Source: Ridgeia piscesae
Taxonomy: Eukaryota; Annelida; Polychaeta; Sabellida; Siboglinidae
Direction of reading: 5' to 3'
NCBI GenBank assembly: GCA_025642075.2
Contig: JAODUO010000180.1
Location: 382,501-446,500, forward strand
Length of the DNA: 64,000 nt
Positions 23,694 to 34,944 of this stretch are shown here, piece by piece; within the stretch, counting starts at the first letter, position 1; every line of letters begins with the position of its first letter. The notes beneath the pieces are model-generated. The model was not told where the DNA came from. It was given only the letters and a program-made list of their open reading frames with translations, and did no database searches. Made by a program: the position numbers and the translations under genes.

Positions 23694-23799
23694 GCCGGAT
23701 GTTCGAAATAATTCATTCTGATTGGCTAGTTAAACAGGGGTTCCATATTAGCCAATCAAAACCTTCGACTGAGTAACGTTATACGTGGATTTGATCGTT

Positions 23800-25165
23800 A
23801 AGGAAATTAGTTGAGCGCAACTCCTCGAGCTAGCAAGACGTTCAGAAGGTCGAACAGTGAAGCCAAAAAGGACTTCGGATGTATCGTTTGTCGAGCCTGA
23901 ACATTTGCGCTACAACAACAGAAGCGGTCGAACGTTAGCGGCAACGCGTGCAAGTCTGAAGACACAATGCTCTGTGCGATTGAACACCATTTCATCGCCG
24001 TCTTCCCTGCATCAAGTTGTCGCTGCCAACGAACGTTGCCGCCATGCCATGGTTACCACCGCTCTCGGGTAAAAAGGTAGGCATTTTTATATAAAACAGT
24101 CCGAATTCAAATCTAAGTTATGCTGCTTGCGAAATTTATATAATGCGTTTGCTTAAAAAAACATTATGGTTACTCAGATGTGGTTATTGCGTTTTCAGAT
24201 GTGCGCAGTCGTGAATCGAGTTGCTGTTCCCCACCTTCGCCTTCGCCACCGCCACGGGAAATCCAGAATGCCGCGTGTCGTCACGATCACAGACGGAGCC
24301 AAATCTGTCGGCGACAACATCACGCATCAATTCACGCATCCGCTGGCGCCATCACGATCGCCGTTCAATTCGCATCGAAACACGGCATCGCCAAAACCCG
24401 TTGCTGTTCTCCACCTTCGGCTTCGCTACCGCAAATCCGGAATGCCGCGTGACGTCACAATCACAGACGAGCCAAATCTTTCGGCGGCAACTTCACGCAT
24501 TCACACATCCGCCGGCGCCGCCACGATCGCCGTTCAACTCGCATCGAAACGCGACATCGCCAAAGCGCTACAAGGGCAACCGGGCGAATTCGGCGGAACG
24601 AGAGTGCTTCTTTCAAATACGCGAGCATCCGATGTTACCGCAGCAACAGCCGGTATCAGTAACTCCGCATCGTACGTCCTGTCCGTGTCTTGTCTCTTTC
24701 TCTGTGGGCCACTACGACGTATTAGTGTCAACGCCCGATTCTATGTTCAGTGTTGTTTAGTTTTGTGACGAGGGGGTTGTTACGGGGGACCGTTGCAATT
24801 CCCGGATGAGATCCAGGGCCAATCGAACTGAAAAAGTTCGCACTGTTGATTGGATTCCCCTGTTGTGTATCCAGACCTGGTGCTAGTGGCGGTTTGTGGA
24901 CGAGACCAATGTTGCTTGTCTGTTCGATTTACGTGTCTGTTATGTGTATGTACTGTGTTATGTTCGAATTGCGGAGAAAGTCACCGAAGTCACCAAAACG
25001 TCCGAAACGAAGAGGTTCAAGTGTCACTTCACAAAAGAACACTTGACATGGTTATGGAACGTTAAAATGCATTAAAAACGAACATTATCATGAGTCATTA
25101 TGCCTATTATTATACTTCGTAGGCTTACGCTTCATTCCATTCAATAAAACGGTGACAAATTATTA
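23800..25165 (+). other. Candidate two-exon transcription unit in the inverted-repeat element
   Basis: CpG-rich sequence downstream of the heat-shock element. A possible intron runs from a GTAGGC donor at about 24077 to a TTGCGTTTTCAG acceptor ending at 24198 (about 120 bases). A polyadenylation hexamer AATAAA lies at about 25144. The longest frame (24166-24768, 200 codons) reads through the intron and has no known domain. A second frame (24221-24760) is almost as long, so coding is doubtful. A 180-base tandem duplication (24220-24399 and 24400-24575, diverged) lies in the second exon. It could be a non-coding RNA, a captured host fragment or a short retroelement. Confidence 0.4.
24220..24575 (+). 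repeat. 180-bp tandem duplication in CpG-rich cargo
   Basis: Two copies start GTTGCTGTTC(C/T)CCACCTTCG at 24220 and 24400 and share the block ending GATCGCCGTTCAA(T/C)TCGCATCG. They differ by substitutions and short indels, so the duplication is not recent. The second copy contains a full CRE-type TGACGTCA at about 24449. Confidence 0.85.
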
Positions 25166-25474
25166 ATAACGCCTATGTTGTATTTATAGTTAAGTTTGCC
25201 TCGGTGAGCTCGTAATCGTGAATTCCGCACCAATTCCAACTAGTCCGAAAAACTACCGACAATAGTTTATATAGGCCTATGACAATTAACGATGTCTGTC
25301 CACATAACGCTGAACCTTGCCGCAGTGTCTTTAACCGTGCCCCAACGAGTTTAAAGTTCAAACGAATGACGTCATCGTGATTGTTGACGAAACCACGTGA
25401 CTAGTAGACGTAAACGAATGACGTCAAACGCCAAGAATTCCGAAACCACAAACGAATCGTTTGTCAGTACACAC

Positions 25475-25625
<151 letters not shown>

Positions 25626-25731
25626 CGTAAACAAGCTTTATATTTCCACCGATGTGAATTAAATTGTTGATCTTAGTACACACTGTGAAGACATTTCTTT
25701 TAGCGCATGCAATCTATTTCACTTGTAAAAT

Positions 25732-25798
25732 GATCACGAAACCTCGGGCTTTTAGCGTTTCCTACTAGAAAATGCTAAAAGCCCGAGTTTTCGTGACC
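25732..25798. repeat. Head-to-head palindrome of the element end
   Basis: ATCACGAAACCTCGGGCTTT and on, then a short spacer, then the inverted copy ending CCCGAGTTTTCGTGACC. Each arm carries CTCGGGCTTTTAGC. The right terminus of the element is therefore two ends facing each other. Confidence 0.85.
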
Positions 25799-26033
25799 AG
25801 TGACACAGGGAAATGGCCGCACAGTACAATATGACCACTATGTATATCGTGTATAATGCAGAAGTCTTTAAATTACTTCTTGATTACTTCAATATAAGCT
25901 TGTGACATACACACACATTCTTTAATGACATGTTCACTTGGGAACTATATCCCACTGTGGGGCTACACAGCGCCATGTGAGTGCTAAATATAGCATGACG
26001 CGTTACACATGTTTGCGGTTGACGTCATGTACT

Positions 26034-26052
26034 CGAAAACTCGGGCTTTTAG
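26034..26052 (+). repeat. Extra partial copy of the element end
   Basis: CGAAAACTCGGGCTTTTAG matches the outer terminal repeat over 19 bases with no second arm nearby. It may be a solo or truncated end. Confidence 0.7.
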
Positions 26053-28320
26053 ACACACCCCTCAACCAGTACCCTCAACTCTTCTCGCAGCCGACCGACA
26101 GTCGGTTAAGCGAGACTATTGGGGCAGCGACGCCATGCATTTACCTCAAATTAAAACATGATTCTGATTTGTTTTTGGTTGTAATAATCGGATTCTCCGC
26201 AAATTGTGTGTATTAAATTGTGTGCTTAATTTTCCGAATGATAATCAGAAACAGTGGGACACTTTACCATTAACAATCATCACGGAAATCATGCATCTTA
26301 TCGATCTTTTATGACTAGTCATATAGTACTTATATACAGCTTGTAACTGTGTCTAGACATAATTCGAAGGTAGTTCGACGGCATAGCCTTAGCCTAGGGT
26401 GATAGGCGGCTATACTTGTGTGTTTGGCGATATTTACACGTACTATATGCAGGGCTCGACATTCAATGACATTGGCACTGCCACGATGACCCGACGCGTG
26501 TTTTCAAGCTGTCCTGGCAGTTCCGCCATCGATTAAAAAATTCTACTGACCCGATGGCGATGCCGATGGCCGGGGCGGGCCAGTGGTTTCCACCCGACTG
26601 ACCACCGTTAATGTTTCCATAACCCAACCCTTCACAAAAAAGTGTATGACCCTAAATGGCCTAATACAGTACCCTATTTATTAACGTTCGTTATGTTACA
26701 TTTTATGTATAACTTATTACACAACTGTGTCTAAAATGTTGTCGTGCGTATACGAAGACTTCTATACACCGTGGAACTCGTATTTTGTAAACGCCCGCGT
26801 GATTGGCAAATTTCGGGGATCACTAATTATTCTCCCAATCGGCGATCTTATTACATGCTGTTATGGGTGGTAGGCGATAATATTGTTGTCTGCGTGCTAA
26901 GACGCTAATCTAATCCACATAATGGAAAAACATCTAGGCAATTTGTTGTACTATCAAACGTTTGATAGTTTTGCAAAAGACCATTTCTGGATCGGTGGAT
27001 TTTTTAATACAATCTTGGAAGAAAGAGGCAAATGTTTTGGACAGTGTAAACGCCGTCACTGTCCCACATGGGCCTGGCGTACATGCGATATTTACATAGT
27101 CGTAGTCGTAGACTAGCCCGTCATTAATTGATTAAATGGAGCACGTCTATCTGCGTTCAAATGCTAATTATCATGGTATGTATCACACATGCCTGATCCT
27201 GCAATAACAGCTTTAGCGTTGAAAACTAAAACCAATAAATGCTTTTTATGTGCTGATGACAGACAGCTATAGTTTTAGTTTGTTTAGTTTGCAAAATAAA
27301 ATATTAATGGAAAGTGTCAAGTAAGTGATACTCCTCATAGTGTCAATAAAAATACGAAACAAAGTGTTGCTGTAATGTCCGAGCTCATAAAATGGCTTAC
27401 AATGAAGGCTGTAATAAATAGTATTGTAATTTTTTGTTTTTGTTTTACATTATTTTATGTAGAAGAGACACATGCAACACTGACAGAAGACTTTGACTGT
27501 TGTCATATAAAATTTCTCGTAATATATAACAATCCATGTAATAGTCTATAAATAAATGTGCTAAAATTGTATAGTGCGAATGGCACCTTAAATTGTATAT
27601 TATATTATATTATATTTATATTATTAGCAGTCTGCGAAAAAAAATCATTTAACATTGAGTTCTCTATTTTTATTGTCGCAATCTGAGAAATGTTATAAAC
27701 ATATGCAACATAAGAACTTTGGAAAGTCTTCATGATGTCACTCCTGTCTAAACTTGGTCTTCCAAAACGACTGGCAACTCAGTAGCAGCATATGTTGTTT
27801 ACAATATTCGGCCAGTAACGTTTCAAATCTACTGCCCCCCCCCGGGCCACTGGATACAAAAGTTTGATATCATGCTAGCCTGGTATATGCCATCTTTCGT
27901 GCAGTTCAACATAATTTTACGCAAATGTATACATTTGTTAAGATTATAATTATACATTACTTGCCAGATCTAAGTGCTGTTCGAACTGTTGTGAAATCAC
28001 AACAATGTAATACACCATTCACGGTTTTTTAAACGACACCAGCAATAATCCATTGTATGTATTTTGATTATTGTGATAGCACCCTTTCTTACATAATTGT
28101 TAATCATATTATGTAACCAATATGAAATATTTAAATATAATTTAATACTATAGCGAATTGTTTATTATATATAAATCTTTTTTTTAAATATATACTGCCT
28201 AAAATCGTTAACACTATCTGCACAACGCAAATTACTCGTGTCCATCTACTCACAGCACCCCCAAATGGATTTTATCTAGATTTTTGCCACTATATAAGTG
28301 TTATTATTATCATGGCAATC
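26053..28320. other. Intergenic DNA, no gene recognised
   Basis: CAGGGCTCGACATT at about 26451 resembles hAT-type non-autonomous element ends, but I cannot find the partner end. A perfect 20-bp palindrome lies at 26950-26969 (ACTATCAAAC/GTTTGATAGT). A 64-codon frame at 26922 overlaps it without recognisable domains. Confidence 0.45.
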
Positions 28321-28329
28321 AACTCAATA

Positions 28330-29735
28330 TTAAATCACAGAGTTATGTTAGGAAGGCTATAACACAACATATTTTGAACAGAGGAAACCAGGGCACCGAG
28401 GAATCATTTGATTTGATACGAAGTCTTGCAATATCATGCCATTTCTGCGATTCTCTGAGCGACTCATTTATCAGAGATTCTAAATGTCGTGGGTGTCTAT
28501 GACGCAGGAATGCGAAAACACCTGGTAAAAAACCGGCAACTCGGTCTACAAGCAGCCATGGGCATATGCCATTCAGACAAGGCGGCAACGGCTCAAGTGA
28601 ACTCAATCAGTGACTGCAGAGACACACAAAATTAAGACATCTCATTCTGGTGATGCTGATAGATAGCATTCAGCTTGGAAACCTGGCAATTCACGAAAAC
28701 GGAAGACACTGCAGGGAAGACAAAACGCCACAGTGGTGGTGACGCTACACGCACGTGTAAAATCTATGGCATGGGGAGAACGTGTAGAAAGTGGGGCGGA
28801 AGAAACCATTTGTCAAACTGCTGCAAGATGGGAAACAAGAAGGTGCATACAGTGGACAGGTGTGGACGCACCGATGAAGAATACATCATGGCCTTGGATA
28901 AAGTGGCGCAACCGTGAATGTGTTACCGCAAAGATGTGTCAGCAAGGATGACATTCACCCATCCGATTTCACATTGCATATGTGGAATAGGACCACGAGA
29001 GGGGTCATAGGCTAACTGTTTGCAACGTTTATCAACCGCGTCAATCAAACGAGTTACTCCGTGGAGTTCGAAGTAGTCTAAGGAAATGTTACTCCTCTTC
29101 TGGGTCTCCACGCAGCAGAAAATATGAAACTGATAACAGTGAATTACAACTGTTTCAAACTACTTCATCAAGTCACGACAACGAACATGTTGGATGAATA
29201 CGCCGATGTATGGCGGACTAGGAAACCTACCGGGAAAAGTACGCCTTCATGTGGAAGAGGGCGCATAACCTGTACAGTCTCCTGCCAGAAGAGTGCCAGT
29301 AACACTGAAGCTGAAGCTGAAGCTAAAAACTTACAGAATGGTTGAGACAGGAGTCATCTGTCCCACCAAGAAGCCGACTGAGTTATGCAACCAAATTTCA
29401 ATTCAGACAAAGAAGGATGCATCGCTGCGAGTGGCCACTCAACAAAGGTCTACAACGGGAACTCTGCCCATTACCATCAATACCAGAGCATTATCAACTG
29501 CAAGAGTCTTGTCAAAGGTAGACTTACAATCGGGTTACTGGCACTGTGAACAAGATCACGAAAGCAGTCTGCTCACCATCATCATCATAATACAGTTCGA
29601 TAGATACCGTTGGAACCGTCTACTATTCGGAATGAATGTTAGTGCAGAAATCTTCCAGACGAAAGTGAACCAAACACTGGACAGTTTGGACAGAGTCGTA
29701 TGTGTCGCCGATGACACAGTGGTGTTCGGAGGTGA
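28330..29735 (+). mobile_element. Ty3/gypsy-type LTR retrotransposon remnant, 5' part (gag to RT)
   Basis: A decayed pol-bearing retroelement. The gag piece at 28330-28500 reads NRGNQGTEESFDLIRSLAIS followed by LSDSFIRDSKCRG, typical of invertebrate Ty3 gag. A damaged zinc knuckle follows near 28783-28824 (TCRKWGGRNHLSNCC, where Trp replaces a zinc Cys). The RT at 29290-29735 has METGVICPTKKPTE, LSKVDLQSGYWHCEQDHESS, RYRWNRLLFGMNVSAEIFQ and VADDTVVFGG. VADD (29704-29715) occupies the YxDD catalytic position. Stops and frameshifts are common. I find no LTRs. The element is interrupted at about 29736 by an antisense LINE and resumes at about 32785. Confidence 0.8.
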
Positions 29736-30022
29736 TTCTTTGTTCTTTGTTCATATACTCCATACAGCCCCTTCTGGGGCTAACATAGGAGTTTGTGCGG
29801 TGCGCAATGCTAAAGGTGCATGAAGATGAAAGTGAAGTTAGAAGAACAATAAGAACAATAGAACCGAAAACGTGCGATTAACTGTGTAGATAAGTGTTAT
29901 AATTTGTGCAGATTAAAAACAGTTTGCTGTATCTATTTTTTGCTATAATCTGGTGACGTGGGCTGGAGCAACAAGGTGGATGGTACTGAGGGCTTGTTGG
30001 AATGGGTGTAGTGTTAGAATGC

Positions 30023-30406
30023 TTATGACTTCTGGTGGGAGTGTGTTCCAGCCCTAATGACTCTTGGATAGAATGAATATGCATATGTATTGATGCGTGC
30101 GTGGATTTGTATGTACTTGTTTGGATTGCTGTTTCGTGTACAGGAGCGTGGGGTTATGATGTGTTGTGGTAACTTGATATTTATGAGGTTCTGTTTTATC
30201 TTGTAAAAGAAGGTGAGTTGGTGTTGTATTCGTCGTGTTTCAAGTGTTTCCCAGCCCAGTTTATTAATCAGTTCTGTAGTGCTGGTTTTGCGGCGGTGGT
30301 CATTTAGGGTAAATCTGGCTGCGCTTCTCTGAATTTTTTCTAGGATGTTTTGTTTGTGTGGGTTCCATGCTACAGTAGCGTATTCAAGTTTGGGTCTTAT
30401 TAACAT
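30023..30406 (-). pseudogene. C-terminal region of the nested LINE
   Basis: Reads MLIRPKLEYATVAWNPHKQN, ILEKIQRSAARFTLND and LGWETLETRRIQHQLTFFYK. This is the conserved RPxLEY...QRxAARF...LETRR tail of CR1/jockey-group polyproteins. It ends near 30030. The rest to 29736 is 3' UTR. Confidence 0.8.
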
Positions 30407-30427
30407 GTTGTATGCTGTTTCTGTGAC

Positions 30428-31496
30428 TTAAGTGTTGCAGGGTGGAGAGTGCGCTTTAGGAAGCCAAGGACTGAACCTTGAGGCACGACCGGAGATGACA
30501 TTAGCAAGGGATGAATAGGAGCCATTTACTGATACTGTATGTGTGCGGTTTGATAAGAAAGAGTTTATCCATTGTAGTGTGGGTCCAGTGATGCCGTAGT
30601 AGTTTAGTTTGTTGAGAAGGCGTTTGTGGGGAACTGTGTCGAAAGCTTTGGAGAAGTCGAGAAGGAGAATGTCGGTTTGTTTGTTATTGTTCATGGAGGA
30701 AGCTAGCCCAATCATGAACTGCCTCCACGAGCTGGGTTTGACAGGAGAGTCCTGTTTGAAATCCATGCTGGTGATGGAGGATAACGTCGTTAGCATTGAG
30801 GTGTTTCCTCATGTGGCTAAGGACGATATGCTCCATCACCTTGCATAGAATGCAGGTTAGGGAAATTGGCCTGTAGTTGACAGGATTACTTTTGTTGCCT
30901 TTTTTGTATATTGGTGTGACAAGAGCTGTGGTCCAAGCTTGTGGGAGTTTGCCGGTGGTGTGTGATTGTTGGAATATGTGTTGAACAATTGTGGATATTT
31001 CACTGGCAGTCTCCTTTAATACTCTTGCTGGGATTTCGTCTGGGCCTGTTGACTTGTGTGGTTTTAGGGCTTCTAATTGTTTTCTTACGCCATTTACTCC
31101 AATGTCAAGTTTTTGTTTTGAGGGGAATTGTGATGGGCCTTTGGATGGGATGGGGAGTTGTTCATTGGTGAAGACTGACTTGAAGTGGTTGTTTAGTGTG
31201 TTAGCTTTGTCATGATCAGTCGTTTGCATTTTGTCATTTGAATGAAATGTCGGGATGTCAAGGTTTTCTGTTTTTGTTTGTTTAATGAAGGACCAGAAAC
31301 GCTTAGGGTTTGTGCTGAGGCTTTCACCTAGGATATTATTGATGTAGTTGTGATAGGATTTGATTATTTCTTTCTTGACTACTTTCCTTAGGTTTTTGAA
31401 GTGTTCCCAGTGTTTGGTTTTCTTTGTTTTCTTAGCCTTGGCCTGAGTTTTGTCCCGTTTTCTTTGCATTCTAATAATGTTTTTTGTGTGATCCAT
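30428..31496 (-). pseudogene. Reverse transcriptase of the nested LINE, catalytic core deleted
   Basis: 31496-30684 holds RFWSFIKQ, PHKSTGPDEIPARVLKE, TPIYKKGNKSNPVNYRPISL, KVMEHIV and HHQHGFQTGLSCQTQLVEAV. 30796-30470 holds DILLLDFSKAFDTVPHKRLL and then PQGSVLG in a shifted frame. Immediately after that comes FLKRTLHPATL, which belongs well downstream in the family. The segment that should carry the FADD catalytic pair is gone. Confidence 0.85.
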
Positions 31497-31593
31497 GGTA
31501 GATGTGGTTTGGATTTGGTCATGCGGCTGGGGATAGACTGTTCTATTAGTTTAGTGTAATTTTGATGAAAGAAGTTCTAGTTTGAGTCAATAT

Positions 31594-32004
31594 CTAGATT
31601 GTCGGGGTTTCGGTCAAAGTACTTTTGAGTAAGAAGAATGATGTTGGATTTAAGAGATTCCCAGTTTGCAGTTTTATAATTGTACACTTTGTATGGAGGA
31701 GTATTTTTGTCATTGGGTTTATATTGATTTGGAAGAGGACTGCTTCGTGATCGCTCATGCCTGACACTGTGTTTACATTAGAAATAAGGGCGGGGTTTGA
31801 TGTGAGTACAAAATCAAGGATATTGCCAGAGTCTAGTCGGGTGGGTTCATTTACCATGTTGGTTATGCCATATTCGCTGACTATTTCAAGTAATTTATTG
31901 TGTTTTGTTGCTGTGTGTTGGTTTGTTGTGCAAAGGTTTTCCCAGTTGATGTCCGGTAGGTTTAAATCGCCAGCGATTGATTGATTGACGGTGGAAGCTT
32001 GCAA
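31594..32004 (-). pseudogene. Endonuclease C-terminal half of the nested LINE
   Basis: Reads GDLNLPDINWENL, MVNEPTRLDSGNILDFVLTS and MSDHEAVLF. These are the GDxN, LDFVLT and SDH blocks of the APE-type endonuclease. It is separated from the preceding frame by a frameshift near 32010. Confidence 0.8.
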
Positions 32005-32028
32005 GAACGGTAGAGGATGGCCAAGGAT

Positions 32029-32785
32029 TCATGTAGGGCTTCCATGCAGTGATGTTGTATGATCATTTGGGGGTCTGTAGTATGATGCCAAGTAGACAGC
32101 TTTATTGCGAAAGAAGTGCATTTTAGTCCAGACTATTTCACATGTTGTGTTCAATTTGTCTTGGGGGTCTGCAATAATGTCATTTCTCAGTGCTATTAAG
32201 ACTCCACCTCCATGAGCGTTTCGGTCTTTCCTAATTGCTTCGTAGTTTGTAGGGAGGAAGGAGTAGGTGGGGATGCTTGAGTCAAGTTTAGTTTCCACTA
32301 GGAATAGTATGTCAGGGTTTGTTGAATGCATTGTTGCCTGCAGTTGGGAAACTTTGGCAGTACTCTTGACACTGTTGCCGTTGGTCAGCACAGCTTTTAG
32401 TTTAAATTTATTTTTAGCATTTGCTCGGTCAATGGTAGATGTGTTAGCTGGGTTTGGTGCAAATATAGGGTTTTGGTCATGTATGCTGTGTGTGTGGTTG
32501 CTACTGTCTGGGAGAGATTCCAGAGTGGAAAATTTGTTTGATGTGGTTATGTTGCTTGAGAACAGGCATCTGGAATAGTCAGGGAGACGACAACAAGAAC
32601 AAAACCACAGGACGCTATTATGTTTCAATTGTTCATATGTGGTGTAATTTATTTGTACACATGAGGTGTGGTACCAGCAGTCACATTTGTCACACTGTAT
32701 AGCATGGTGGTGTTCGTGTACCTCATGACTGCAGATGCCACATGGGAAGTCCGGGGTGGAGGTTGAAAAGGGGCTAGGGTTTGGT
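32029..32785 (-). pseudogene. PHD finger and endonuclease N-terminus of the nested LINE
   Basis: The open frame on the minus strand starts in Ty3 sequence at 32910. LINE sequence begins near 32785. The PHD finger (32590-32742) shows CGIC, CDKC, WYHTSC and WFCSCC, the full C4HC3 set, followed by RLPDYSRCLF. It is followed by the endonuclease start: LTNGNSVKSTAKVSQLQ, PDILFLVETKLD and AHGGGVLIALRND. A PHD finger fused ahead of the endonuclease is a recurrent layout in invertebrate CR1-group elements and may bind histone tails. Confidence 0.8.
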
Positions 32786-33560
32786 TGAAGGATGAAGAAG
32801 ATCATGACAAGAAGTTGAGACTGTTGCTGCAGAGATGTTGCGAAACTGGCATGAAGCTGACCCGGAACAAGTGCGAGTTCAGACTGGATGAAATCAATTT
32901 CATGGGACACCGTGTGACCAGAGATGGTTTGAAACCTGACGAAAGGAAGATAGAGGCAATACTCAAGATGGGAAACCCAACAGATGTCAAGGGAATTTAG
33001 AGGTTGCAGGGAACAATAGGATACTTGTAGAAGTTCTTACCTGACCTGTCCAGCGTCATGGAGCCCACCAGGGGACTGGCTCAGCCTGATGGACCAAAGA
33101 CCAAGACGAAGCAATGTCGAAAGTAAAGAAGCTGACGACGGAGGGTCTCGTTCTTGCGTACTACGACCTGCAGAGCGAGTTAGTCGTAGAATGCTGCACT
33201 CCTTCAGAACGGGAAACCCATTGGGTATGCATTACTATGCAAATCGTGCGCCCACCCAACACAGAATCTCGAAATGTTCAAATCGAGAAAAATTTCAGGC
33301 CATTGTGTTCGCTTATTTTTGAAATGGTTCCAGCAGTATACATTTGGGAGAAGAACAATCCACTGAAAATTATTGTGAAGAAACCGGTACATAAAGCACC
33401 AAGGAGACTGCAAGGAATGCTCACTCGCATGCTGCAGTACGACACAGATGTCTACCACAAAGCGAAAGAAATGTATATTGCAGATACACACCCAAGGGCA
33501 TACCTGCATATCTGGAACGCTATCCTCCAATCAAGGGAGGCCTTAATCCAGTTAATTATG
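32786..33560 (+). mobile_element. Ty3/gypsy-type remnant, 3' part (RT end and RNase H)
   Basis: Continues the RT interrupted at 29735: DEEDHDKKLRLLLQRC, KCEFRLDEINFMGHRVTRDG and KPDERKIEAI, then RLQGTIGYL in line with a stop. The RNase H region follows in 33114-33530: SKVKKLTTEGLVLAYYDLQS, ELVVEC, then PLKIIVKKPVHKAPRRLQGM and MLQYDTDVYHKAKEMYIADT. The centre is frameshifted and the catalytic Asp-rich core is hard to follow. Sequence similarity fades after about 33560 and I see no integrase or LTR. Confidence 0.8.
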
Positions 33561-34486
33561 GAGTGCTCAGAACCTACACTATGCGTACCAGAAGATAAAC
33601 TTTATCTACTTAAATCCTTGACTAGATACTACTTATATGCAGTACACCGTAGAAGAGCGACTTTCTACAGCACCAAGAACTCGACCCGATGGTGGTTCTC
33701 CCGACATAGGAGGAAGCTACAACTACCAGACCAGCTAGCCGCTGAGCGGCGCCACTAATTGCGGGCTTCAAAATTAATTATAATATGGCTGTGTGGTTCC
33801 GGTTTCGGTTCATGTTAATTGACATGGCATAATCTAAGATTTTGTCTAGCAGTTCTTCGAACATAAATATTATTCAGTAAAGTTAAAAGATAAAATGGAA
33901 TCTACCCAGGATAAGATTAATTTCGCGACATAATTTAGTGGTGTCATTTTTCTAAAATTAAATCAATGTATACCTACCTGCGTATGTTTGGTACAATCTT
34001 ACACACACCTTTTTAATGCAGGGTGCAAACAACTGGCTTCATAGGTAAATTACGAGGTATTTGCTTGTGTAACTGGTTCTTGATCAGTTGCCGTTTGGAT
34101 TAAAATGCCTAACGCTGTCATGGGAGTTCGCTTGAGGTACGCTGTTGACTGTTGGTCAATTGTCTTCTTCTTGAGATATCGAGGTTGGCTGTTTACTTGT
34201 ATGTTACAAATGCGTAATCCTCCGGAATTTCTGTTGACGATTACCTCCTGAACGGAGTGAGCCGCTAGTCTATTACTAGCCCTTATCGATTTTTTTTTCT
34301 GTTTGTATATGTTGAACTAGACGCACTTTTCTAAAGGTATTTTTGTTTGAATACCTACAAATAGGCTATATAAACGTGTATGTTACTTTGTAATTCTTTT
34401 TTTTTGCGAGAGTGCTTAATAGAGTCGTGAAAGGTTTGTGTAATCACAGTCATACAGTGTAGTGCATCGATTCGATCCTTGTCAAG

Positions 34487-34542
<56 letters not shown>

Positions 34543-34894
34543 TTATAACGGAACAATTGAGGTCGGTCCAAATTTAATAGCACATTTCCTTAAAGTTTTA
34601 GTGTGTGATTGCATAACTAAAGCATTTTTTTATGATTATCCTTGTTATTGGAGATAGTTTATATATATAAAGGAATTAGCTTATGCCATTATTATAAACT
34701 TTATTTTTTATTTTGATTGGTTTTTAGCACATTTATTGCAAACACTTGTATATATGTATGTGCTTAAGGCGCAGCGTACGGGACCCCGGCAGAGAAGTGC
34801 TTATAGTTTAAAAGTTTTGCTATATATTGATTGAGGACTTAGCGGTCTCCTGTAAGCGGTCGTGTATGCATTGGTCTCCCTGTGCAGCATTTAG

Positions 34895-34944
<50 letters not shown>

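Larger units (their letters stand above)
29736..32785 (-). mobile_element. CR1/jockey-like LINE, antisense, nested in the Ty3 remnant
   Basis: Read on the minus strand from 32.78 kb, it has a PHD finger, an APE endonuclease, a reverse transcriptase and a C-terminal part. The 3' end at 29736 closes with a repeated GAACAAA. The RT catalytic block is deleted, so this copy cannot copy itself. It splits a Ty3/gypsy RT domain: upstream Ty3 sequence ends GGAGGTGA at 29735 and downstream Ty3 resumes near 32783 with GGTTGAAGGATGAAG. GGT(T)GA may be the target-site duplication. The 5' end is abrupt, consistent with the usual 5' truncation of LINEs. Confidence 0.85.

Noticed and set aside
24166..24768. 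200-codon frame as a protein gene
   Set aside because: An almost equally long frame overlaps it, the internal duplication is frame-shifted between copies, and it reads through the best intron candidate. Kept only as a candidate transcript.
26451..26660. hAT-type MITE beginning CAGGGCTCGACATT
   Set aside because: Only one end is recognisable and no inverted partner or 8-bp duplication was found.
34440..34490. tRNA-type B box (GATTCGATCC) suggesting a SINE or tRNA
   Set aside because: No A box or cloverleaf-compatible arms upstream.
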